Made by a program: the position numbers and the translations under genes. The notes beneath the pieces were generated by a model, which was given only the letters and a program-made list of their open reading frames with translations, was not told the origin of the DNA and did not search any database. A stretch of DNA of 14,202 nt from Zygnema cylindricum (taxonomy: Eukaryota > Streptophyta > Zygnematophyceae > Zygnematales > Zygnemataceae), in contig JBBHKE010000670.1 in assembly GCA_037447655.1 (NCBI GenBank), positions 1 through 14,202 of the forward strand, written 5' to 3'. Numbering within the stretch: position 1 is the first letter of the stretch; each line of letters begins with the position of its first letter. This document shows, in pieces, positions 7,701 through 14,202 of this stretch.

Positions 7701-9631
7701 AACTAAAAATCATGAACTCAGGCAATTTGATTCTCTCCTGTTTTAGTAACCGTTTCTCGTTGCCGTTTTTTTATTTCTAGGTACTCAGTTATCTCTGTAA
7801 ATCTTTTTATTGTCTTTCCGATTTAATAATCGACGATCAAAATGAAAAAATCTCAAAATCAATTCGGAAAAGGTTTCGTCCAATTCGGCTCAGCAACAAG
7901 GCGTCATCGGAGGAACTTCATGATTATATTTATAATAATGTTTCGATAATTTCATCGAATAACCCCGCCTATTTCGACGAATATTGGACATCGAATGAAA
8001 CCTTAACAAAATGTGTTTTTAAAACCTTAAAGTGCCAAAATAAACATTGTGTTCGAGTGCGCGCGATAAATTATTTTATCGGGGAAGGACCTCGAGATGT
8101 CGTGGGAGAAATAGTCGAAGAATTTGTACAAGGAGTCCAATCGAATCGAGTCGTTTCTCCGATTCGAAGCGGAGAATATCGTAAATTAAAGTTTGATATT
8201 GGAATTCAAATTCGAACAAGAACCAGGTAAAAAGAGCATTCATAGAACCGCACGTGAAATTTTCATAAAAAATAAATAAAAAAATAAAAAAACAAGAAAA
8301 AAAAATTATGATGAAAAAAAAAATGTAAAACATTTACATTTTTTTTTTTAATGTAAAATGTGTTCATAAAAACAAACTTCAAACATTATTGTGTTCATGT
8401 TCAATTACTTCATTGAACGAAAAAGTTAAAGCATGGTTAGATAAACAATAATATTTGGGTTTTTTTATTCTTGCAAGGACTTAAAGAACTTATTAAAGAA
8501 CTTATTAAAACTTAATAAATGAACCTTACAAAATCTGGTATTTTTTCCTTCATGGAACATTATTATAATTATGCGTTCTAATATGTTGAAACATTATCAA
8601 ATTATTTTTTGTATCCATTTCGTTTGTGAATGCAAAGAACACACTGCAAAGTCGTCTACATTTTATCTCTCTCTCCCCCCCCCCTCTCCCCCTCTCTATC
8701 TCCTTCCCTCTCCCTCGCACAAACACACACGCACACACACAATTCATGACTTCGTAATGCTTCCTAATTATAATTGACTTTCTTTTGCCCTCTTATCTTT
8801 GTAATGCTTTCCTCTCTCTTTTGTCTCATTTTCCCTCTCCCTTTTCCTTTTTTAACCCTTTTAATTACGCCTCCCTCCCTCGGTCACAAAGGGACAGTTA
8901 AGTCAGTAATTACTGTGGTTGACTGCCATTTTGACTCTCCTATGGATTCACTACTTTCCCAATTTTTTTGATTTTTTTTTTTTTTTTTTTTTTTTTTTGT
9001 TTGCCGGATAACCTAGAAAAACTAATCATTATTATTATTTTTTTTTTTGTTTCTTTCTTTTTGCTCTTTTTTCTTTTTGTTGTTGCTTTTGTTTTTATTG
9101 TGTTGTTGTGACTTAAGTGCTGTGGAAGGTTTGAAACTAAGAAAAGAGTGTCGTAAAAATAGTACAATTTGTGACGCGGAAATAAAAGAAATGAATGATA
9201 ACGAAAAGATCGAATTCGACCGATATTTAACGTCCCGATTCTGGAGTTGTTTAGGCGATTTTTTCAAAAAAGTTAAAAAAGAGATAAAAAACGCCGACGA
9301 CCCAGATCCCATCCTTAACGTTTTTTTGGCGACGGATAATGAAGAATTACGCCCAACTTTTGTGAAAAATATAAAAAAGTACAAAAATGTGGTTTATTTT
9401 TCTTCGGGAACGGTTGCACATACTTCCAAATTAAAGCCGAATTTGTCACCAATGCCAACTATGGCCGAATTTTTTTTGTTAGGTCGTTCGTCGTATTTGC
9501 TCTCGTTTTCGGGGTTTGTGAGTACTTTTGGTCTAGGAGCCGCCCAGTACGGAAATAGTACGGTAGTCGCATTTTACGAATCGGAAGATGACAATATGGA
9601 AACGTGTCATTTTGAATTATTCGATTTCTAA
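4638..9631 (+). CDS. plant-type (GT37/NodZ-like) fucosyltransferase, five exons
   Basis: Exons: 4638-4730, 6310-6537, 6979-7215, 7781-8226, 9118-9631, all with GT-AG introns and matching phases (0, 0, 0, 2). The product is 505 residues. Residues 1-20 form a signal peptide. PRMGLGNSLRGYTSAFVFSL (151-170) matches the N-terminal GxGNR-type motif of xyloglucan fucosyltransferases. IGIQIRTRT (326-334) matches their basic GDP-fucose-binding motif. VFLATDNEE (403-411) and MAEFFLLGRSSYLLSFSG...STFGLGAAQYG (450-480) match the C-terminal motif with the STFG signature. Such enzymes use GDP-fucose to fucosylate glycans in the Golgi lumen. At least four N-glycosylation sequons (for example 349 and 481) agree with a secretory location. 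The NSLRG of the first motif departs from the usual GNR. The acceptor substrate cannot be told. Exons 2-5 are firm, exon 1 somewhat less so. Another GT-B family member of related fold is the main alternative. Confidence 0.85.
4785..4826 (+). promoter_or_regulatory. TGACGTCA palindrome and TATAAA box inside fucosyltransferase intron 1
   Basis: A full CRE/bZIP-type palindrome TGACGTCA (4785-4792) is followed 28 bases later by TATAAA (4821-4826), 54 bases after the exon 1 donor. An ATG at 4860 opens 85 codons ending at 5117 with no recognised motif. The arrangement resembles a core promoter but could be chance in AT-rich intron DNA. Confidence 0.25.
5157..5331. repeat. 25-unit 7-bp minisatellite (CCAATGT)
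   Basis: An exact 7-base period runs for 175 bases without a phase break. Twenty-one of the 25 units keep the CCAAT pentamer. Variants are CCAATTT (5157, 5227, 5255), CCGATTT (5192), AAAATGT (5290), CCGATGT (5297) and CTAATGT (5304). Because 7 is not a multiple of 3 and the unit has no stop in any frame, all six frames stay open and read as 7-residue peptide repeats. It lies in intron 1 of the fucosyltransferase. Degenerate precursor-like words occur at 5102-5140. Confidence 0.95.
5332..6309 (+). other. rest of fucosyltransferase intron 1
   Basis: AT-rich DNA with no supported gene. An open frame of 79 codons (5398-5637) lacks motifs and splice sites. The intron ends in TTATTTTTTCCAACAG at 6309, a good pyrimidine tract and acceptor. 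Confidence 0.5.
6549..6830 (+). repeat. G-rich, G-quadruplex-prone tract at the start of intron 2
   Basis: Beginning 12 bases after the donor at 6538, the sense strand is a dense series of G runs (GGGTGG, GGGG, GGTGGGTGGGTGGG), passing into GGGA/GAGGAA purine DNA until about 6830. GATAATGGGTGGAGGGGA occurs twice, at 6549 and 6608, showing a 59-base duplication. Both strands have long open frames made of Gly/Arg/Glu that are low-complexity artefacts. Confidence 0.9.
6920..6947. repeat. perfect 14-bp tandem duplication
   Basis: GAGTTTGGAGGTTC is repeated twice head to tail, 31 bases before the acceptor of exon 3 (AG at 6977-6978). Confidence 0.95.
7344..7397. repeat. 26-bp tandem duplication in intron 3
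   Basis: Two copies of TTAAGTA(C/T)TGAAAACT(C/G)AAGGTATTTTT lie head to tail with two mismatches, just after a run of 18 T. The rest of this intron (7216-7780) is AT-rich with no further feature. Confidence 0.9.
8314..8349. repeat. A/T-rich palindrome
   Basis: A stem of 16 bases (ten A then TGTAAA) pairs with TTTACA followed by a T run around a three-base ACA loop at 8330-8332. It lies about 90 bases into intron 4 of the fucosyltransferase. It could be a small foldback, or chance joining of poly(A) and poly(T). Confidence 0.7.
8665..8740. repeat. compound (CT)n / C-run / (CA)n microsatellite
   Basis: A stretch of CT repeats with a run of ten C, passing into CA repeats (ACACACACGCACACACAC) in intron 4 of the fucosyltransferase. 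CT-rich DNA resumes at 8810-8885. Confidence 0.9.
8972..8998. repeat. poly(T) run of 27 bases
   Basis: An uninterrupted T run in the last part of intron 4. From 9035 to 9110 the intron stays T-rich with TTG triplets and ends at AG 9116-9117, giving a long pyrimidine tract before exon 5. Confidence 0.95.
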
Positions 9632-9652
9632 TTACAACTTTTTAAGTATGGA

Positions 9653-9658
9653 AATAAA
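9653..9658 (+). terminator. AATAAA poly(A) signal of the fucosyltransferase
   Basis: A canonical AATAAA lies 21 bases after the TAA stop, implying a very short 3' UTR. T/GT-rich DNA follows (9675-9750), as expected downstream of a cleavage site. Confidence 0.65.
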
Positions 9659-9780
9659 ATACAATACTAGTATGCGTTCTGTCTAGTCTTCGTCCACCCT
9701 TCTTTTAGTGAGAATGCTTGTGTTATTTTTCTCTAAGTTTCCAGTTGTTTTTCTAGATCTTGTTTTATGAATAAGATACG

Positions 9781-9820
9781 GAAAACTGTTTTTTTTTTTT
9801 TTTTTTTTTTTGAAAACTGT
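9781..9820 (-). repeat. poly(A/T) run flanked by 9-bp direct repeats, retroposition-like scar
   Basis: GAAAACTGT occurs on both sides (9781-9789 and 9812-9820) of a run of about 22 T. On the minus strand this is a poly(A) tail flanked by what looks like a target-site duplication, the pattern left by an extremely 5'-truncated retroposed copy. Slippage in a duplicated short word is the alternative. Confidence 0.5.
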
Positions 9821-11358
9821 AATATTGACAATGTTTCAAAATATAACAATGTGTCCTCCGTAATTAATGTGGACTTTGGGTTGCCTATTTTGTATGCAGG
9901 ATGGTTCGCATGTTATGTTTGGGATGAATTGCCTCTCACGTGAAGTCTTGTTTTGTAACAATATGTTTGATTTGTTTTATATTTCGATATGTTGCCATTC
10001 TGATATGTTTCAACTGACCGGCTTGATTTAAGCAACAATGATTAAGTTTTTCTCCTTGAATCATTTCTTGGCATGTAAAACCAAAATGTGAAACATACAT
10101 GAATAGCAAAGAATTATGTAATGTTAAATATATTTAAATCTCTTGAAGGTAAGCCATTTGAGTGTGTACATTCAAGGAAAAGAAAAGAAATGCCGAAACG
10201 AAATCGAAGAATCTCAAACAGAATCAGAAAAGACCAAAAAAGAAAAACACTGACAAAGAAACTAAACATCAAAAACAACAAACAAGTGAAAGAGGCGAAG
10301 AAGTCGAGGGAAGTAATGAAGAAATAAATTTGACATAAGTAGTTCAGAAATAGATAGGAGACATTCGAGACTAAGTAAATAAATTGAAATGTCTATAGAA
10401 TTTAGAGAATAAAAAGATAAAAATCAAGTAAATGATGAAACACTCGGTACCGCAAAATCATTGAAATTCCCATTTCCTTACCCTTTCTCCGAAAATCAAT
10501 ATTTACTAAAATAAATCCAAGGACATCTTTTATCCCTTCTACCTCATTCACAACATTTCTTGAGGCAACCTGACAAGTTGTCCAATCCAATTATAACGTT
10601 AAAAATAACATTAAAAATAAAAATATTAATAGTAATAATAAAATATATCCATGACAAACCTTCCAAAAATCCATCATAAAAAAAACCACAACCATCCAAT
10701 CATGATCCATAATGAGATTATCTATAAACCAGAGAAAAAAAAAAAGCAGGGATAACATGTAAACCAGAAGAAAACATGAATGAAAAAAAAGCACCAAAAT
10801 GTTATCTTCTGAATGTTCTTTTATCACTCAGTGCGTATGAGTACCGTGTTGAACTAAAATACCGAAAATCTACACTATTTCTGGTACTAGAAAATCATAC
10901 CAATATTCACAATTTATTGTAAAACTAGAGAGCGACTAAAAGATTGGTAATATGCCATCCCCTCTAAAAAGCAGAACAGATTGTTCTTCAATGACTAAAC
11001 AAAGAAAAAAGAAAAAAAGAAAAAAGGAAAAAGAAAAAATCAAAATCGAAAAGAAGAACTAAAAAAAAAAAAAAAAAAAACTCTTCTGTGAATGCGATAC
11101 TTCACTGTTGAACTTTGACAAGAAGATCTAACTAAAACCATATCGAGAAAATGTCAAAAACGAAACGGAAAATGTAACAGAGACCGTTATTACAAGACAT
11201 AACGGAATATGTCACCGAAAACTAAAACCGAAACAAATGAAACAGCCGTTGACAGGTATTTAAACGGAACCAGAACAGAAACCATCAGAACAGAAAGGAG
11301 TGGAACAAAAACGGACGGAACGAAAAAAAACAAACAGAACGAAAAACGGAACGGAGAC
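9821..11358. other. spacer between the two convergent genes
   Basis: AT-rich DNA without a supported gene. The frame at 10121-10327 is a Lys/Arg-rich low-complexity stretch with no motif. Minus-strand frames at 10402-10827 are hydrophobic by composition only. A 20-base A run lies at about 11060-11079. Between 11160 and 11355 the words ACGGAA, AACGGAAC and GAACAGA recur in an A-rich background; this is the 3' flank of ASF1. The first TTTATT (minus AATAAA) beyond the ASF1 stop is near 10913, about 440 bases away, so the ASF1 poly(A) signal is not settled. Confidence 0.5.
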
Positions 11359-14011
11359 CTAATATTCTGTTACAGGATGACTTTCGCACGGCTGAGTGGG
11401 GGTCGAAGGAGGCGGAACGGGATCCCATGGAATAGGAAATCTCGTGACTCGAGGTTTATCGGCCAAAATATGTCTTTGAACTTTGTCCAAAATCACTTTC
11501 GCCGGAGGTTCTTCTTTTAATTGGTCGTCTTCATACTCATTATTTACATAATATCCGATTCTAATGAACTCGTTTCCCATATACGAACAGGTGAGAAGAA
11601 TAACAGTCACACCAATAACGTCCTGGTCGGGAATTTTTTCGGGATCGGGCGGATCAGCCTACCCCGTTAAAAAAAAAAAAAGAGAGAAAGAGAGAGAAAA
11701 ACAAAGAAATAGCAGAAGAAAAGGGAAAAAACAACGGGAGAAAGAAGAAAAGGGAAGGAGAACAGAAAAAAGAGCACAGAAAGCAATAAGAGAGGGAGAG
11801 GGAGAGGGCAAGGGAGAGGGAATGACAAAGGAGGAAATAGATACAAGTTAATCAGCTTTCGTCATAATTAAAAGCGATGTTTCAGACACAAAATAAATGT
11901 CACCGAAAAAATGTACCTAAGAACTGAAAAGAAAACCTCGATAAAAAAATACAGACCTAATAAAACCTAATGTCAACATAAATTTACAAAAGTGCAATTA
12001 AACCGAGAAAATAGCACATGTTCTCTGAAAAAGGAACTGAAAAGTAACCTTGAAAATAAAACTTCAAAATGAACATGAAAACTGAATTTCAAGATGAACT
12101 TACAAGTAAAATCAACTCAAGAAGTCCAACTTTAACGGTTTATGGACAATTTAACATACAATTAAATAAATAATTGTATATTCAAATTGAAACACCGAAA
12201 AAATTAGAAGTAGGCAAAAAAACAAAATAAAAGTAGACATATAAATGCTAAGTTTACCTGAAAAATGAATTTAAAGGTTCCCATTTCTACAGGTCCCACG
12301 AGAACACTCTCGAGAACTTGATCATGTTTTTCGTCTTCTGCGGAACCGACATAAATTATTTTCCACTCTAAATCTGGAGAGGAAAAAGAGAACAACAAAG
12401 AAACAGAGAGGGGGGGGAGGGAGAGCGGGGGAGAGGGAGAGGGAGGGGGAGAGGGAAGGGGAGAGGGAGAGAGAAGAGGGAAAAGGGGAGAGGGAGAGAG
12501 AGGAGGGAAAAGGGGAGAGAGAGAACAGAGGAGAAAAAAAGGAAAACCATGCAGTTGGTTAGAGAGGAAATAAGTGCAAATAAACAATTCAAACCCTAAA
12601 AAAAAAATTCTCTGGTTTTGGAATGTATTTTTTTTAGCCATTTGAAGTGGACACGTGGTTTATACAAAATTTTACATTTCATTAAGAAAAATAAATAATC
12701 AAAAACGATAAATTAAAATAAATAAATAAATGAATAAATAAATAAAAACGTCTATTCACGCCCCTCCCTACAACCCCAGATTTAAATTAGCGTAAACAGA
12801 AAAAAGGGGATAAAAAAGGAGACAAACAGGGATAAAAAAAAAAAAATTGGTGATGGAGAGCGCAATTGAATAAGGGTATAAGAAAAAAAAAGGGGCTGTG
12901 TCAAAAAAATGGTGTTCCAAGAAGAAAAAATGACTTCCCAAATTAATAAAAAACGATAAAAAAAGGACCAATCGTCGTGAATTATTCAATTTAAACTGGT
13001 TAAGAATTTGACATGATTTAGATTTCTAATTAGGTACCACTCTGCGATAAAAAACAAATCACTGGAAAATATCATATTCTTTTATTTCCCTTTATAGGGG
13101 AATTTAGAAATTATTCATTTTTTTTAGGTTTTCATATAATCTGGGATCCAAAAATCAATCAAAACAAGGGTAATTGTATAAACTGCAGGAAAATAATACT
13201 AATAGTATTAAGAGGGAGAGGGGGAGCAGGAGAGGGAGAGGGAAAGAGAGAGAGGACCTGAAGAGTAGAGTGGGAGAGTTTTTTTTTTTTTGGGATATAT
13301 TATTTATTTTCTGTTTTTTACCATAGTCATTTAAGATAAACAAAAAAATAAAAAAAATAAAATAATGTCGATATCTTGAATTCTTTTAACATAAACCTGG
13401 AGAGAAATGGAATTTAAGGGTTTGGGAGGGGGTGGAGAGAGAGGGAAAGGAGGGAGGGGAGGGAGAGGGTGGGGAGAGTGGGAGGGGAGGGAGAGAAGGG
13501 AGATAACGGATACACAAAGGAAGAAAGAGGAGGAAGCAGAGAGAAGGAGAAATAAGAGAAGCAAGAGAAAGTGGACGGAAGGGAAATGAACAGGGGGGTG
13601 AAGAGAGAGAGAGAGAGAGAAGGAGAGAGAGAGAATCCAATAAACATAGAAAATAAAAGTAAGTATCACAATCCACTACTATTATCGCATCCTTCACCCC
13701 TCCTTCCCACCTCCCTCCCCCCTCCCTCTTCCCTTCCTCCCTCCCTCCCTTCATCCCTCTCTCTCCCTCCCTCCCTTCATCCCTCTCTCTCCCTCCCTCC
13801 CTTCATCCCTCTCTCTCCCTCCCTCCCTTCATCCCTCTCTCTCCCTCCCTCCCTCCCTCCCTCCCTCTCTCCCTCTCTCTTCCCCTCTCCCTTCCCTCTC
13901 ACCCTCTTTCAGCGTCCGTACAGCCTCATAGGATATCTCAAACTGTATTTCCGTACGGAAGCTGGCGGGATTCCCGAGGACCGTCACTTCTGTCACCTGG
14001 ATGGCGCTCAT
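11359..14011 (-). CDS. ASF1: ASF1 histone H3-H4 chaperone, three exons
   Basis: Exons on the minus strand: 14011-13903, 12373-12258, 11658-11359. Introns are GT-AG with phases 1 and 0. The 174-residue product binds the H3-H4 dimer and hands it to CAF-1 or HIRA during nucleosome assembly in the nucleus. It aligns without gaps to the human ASF1A numbering. [14 protein letters not shown] (36-49) includes the HIRA/CAF-1-binding Asp37 and Glu39, followed by [12 protein letters not shown] with Asp54. [10 protein letters not shown] contains Val94, and [13 protein letters not shown] contains Arg108 and Tyr112; these three positions are known H3 contacts. [18 protein letters not shown] closes the immunoglobulin-like core near residue 153. 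Only a 21-residue Pro/Thr tail follows, without the long acidic tail of yeast ASF1. The ATG at 14011 sits at the expected first residue. Its introns are filled with purine-rich repeats. Confidence 0.97.
11669..11820. repeat. A/GA-rich tract (pyrimidine tract of ASF1 intron 2)
   Basis: On the plus strand a run of 13 A passes into GAGA, GAAAAG and GGGAGA repeats. On the ASF1 sense strand this is CT/T-rich and ends ten bases before the acceptor AG (11660-11659), so it supplies the 3' splice-site pyrimidine tract. The rest of intron 2 (11821-12257) is AT-rich with nothing recognisable. Confidence 0.85.
12376..12543. repeat. GGGA/GAGA purine block (pyrimidine tract of ASF1 intron 1)
   Basis: The plus strand is almost all purine. 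The sense strand of ASF1 is therefore TCTCCC-rich up to the acceptor CTCTCCAG at 12374. Units such as GGGAAAAGGGGAGAGGGAGAGAG occur twice (near 12478 and 12507). Confidence 0.9.
12716..12747. repeat. (AAAT)n microsatellite
   Basis: About eight AAAT units with one TGAA interruption, inside ASF1 intron 1. The DNA around it (12545-13200) is AT-rich with A runs and no gene. Confidence 0.9.
13417..13635. repeat. G/GA purine block in ASF1 intron 1
   Basis: The plus strand is GGGAGGGGAGGGAGAG and (GA)n with few pyrimidines. A smaller GA-rich patch lies at 13210-13255. On the ASF1 sense strand these are CT/CCCT-rich. Confidence 0.9.
13685..13902. repeat. CCCT/CT pyrimidine block with four 26-bp tandem units
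   Basis: The plus strand here is almost pure pyrimidine, the opposite polarity of the neighbouring blocks. It contains four perfect 26-base units beginning TTCATCCCTCTCTCTCCC at 13750, 13776, 13802 and 13828. The block runs directly to the ASF1 exon 1 donor (GT at 13902-13901), so the start of intron 1 is GAGGGA-rich on the sense strand. Confidence 0.95.
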
Positions 14012-14202
14012 GGCGGGGGGTGGAGGGAGAGGGAGGGAAGGGAGAAGGTAAAGGGAGAGGGAGAGAGCGAGGGAGAGGGAGAGGGAGAGGGCGAGGGAGA
14101 GGGCGAGGGAGAGGGCGAGGGAGAGGGAGAGAAAGAGGGAGAGGGAGGGAAAGGGAGAGGAAGGGAAAGGGAGAGGAGAGGAGAGGAGAGGAGAGGAGAG
14201 GA
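14012..14202. repeat. GGGAGA purine block directly upstream of ASF1
   Basis: The plus strand is GGGAGAGGGCGAGG repeats (14060-14130) ending in GGAGA pentamers (14168-14202) at the window edge. On the ASF1 sense strand this is a CT/CCCT-rich 5' flank reaching the start codon. No TATA box is visible in it, so it is 5' UTR and/or promoter. Confidence 0.9.

Noticed and set aside
9047-9117. Leu/Phe-rich N-terminus in frame with the last fucosyltransferase exon, resembling a signal anchor
   Set aside because: It is the T-rich pyrimidine tract of the intron. It begins without an ATG, and the acceptor at 9117 restores exact phase with the exon ending at 8226.
10121-10327. 68-codon Lys/Arg-rich frame with an ATG
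   Set aside because: A-rich low-complexity sequence in the intergenic spacer, with no motif and no conserved pattern visible.
10402-10827. Hydrophobic minus-strand frames resembling membrane proteins
   Set aside because: The hydrophobicity follows from the T-rich strand. No membrane-protein motif, splice structure or homologue could be named.
12204-12641. 145-codon minus-strand frame covering ASF1 exon 2
   Set aside because: Only the DLEW...FIFQ segment is ASF1. The flanks are intron sequence with clear GT and AG boundaries at 12257 and 12374.
13331-13754. Several Ser/Leu/Pro-rich minus-strand frames
   Set aside because: Translations of CT/CCCT repeats inside ASF1 intron 1.

Overview
This window is nuclear DNA of a eukaryote. 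The evidence is spliceosomal genes with GT-AG introns, a poly(A) signal, microsatellites, homopolymer runs, and fragments of a Ty1/copia retrotransposon and a pogo/Tigger-type DNA transposon. The plant-type fucosyltransferase and the AT-rich, repeat-loaded introns suggest an alga or another protist. The species or phylum cannot be fixed from the sequence. The standard genetic code fits both gene models.

Layout from left to right. Positions 1-1211 hold the 3' end of a decayed copia element on the minus strand: LTR, polypurine tract, RNase H and the end of reverse transcriptase. A broken pogo-type transposase fragment on the plus strand follows directly (about 1250-1555). Next come about 900 bp with nothing recognisable, then a long (GA)n microsatellite and purine-rich block (2551-3232), a possible lone minus-strand exon (3250-3397), unexplained AT-rich DNA, and a block of related inverted and direct repeats (4088-4530).

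Two real genes face each other. Gene 1 (+, 4638-9631) is a five-exon, 505-residue secreted or Golgi glycosyltransferase of the plant xyloglucan fucosyltransferase (GT37) / NodZ-like type. All exon phases agree, from a signal-peptide exon to a stop 21 bases before an AATAAA signal. Gene 2 (-, 14011-11359) is a three-exon, 174-residue ASF1, the conserved H3-H4 histone chaperone. It aligns without gaps to the human ASF1 core numbering. A 1.7 kb spacer without a convincing gene separates the two convergent 3' ends. The genes have unrelated functions and share no pathway.

The introns and flanks are loaded with simple repeats: a 25-unit TCCAATG-type array, G-rich DNA, poly(T), 26-bp tandem units and GGGA/GAGA blocks. 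Several of these tracts sit where a splice acceptor needs a pyrimidine tract. ASF1 exon 1 is flanked by purine/pyrimidine blocks of alternating strand polarity. The points most worth a second look are a run of hairpins in the copia LTR that share one loop but differ in their stems, the repeat block upstream of the fucosyltransferase, the CCAAT array in its first intron, and the complementary tracts around ASF1 exon 1.
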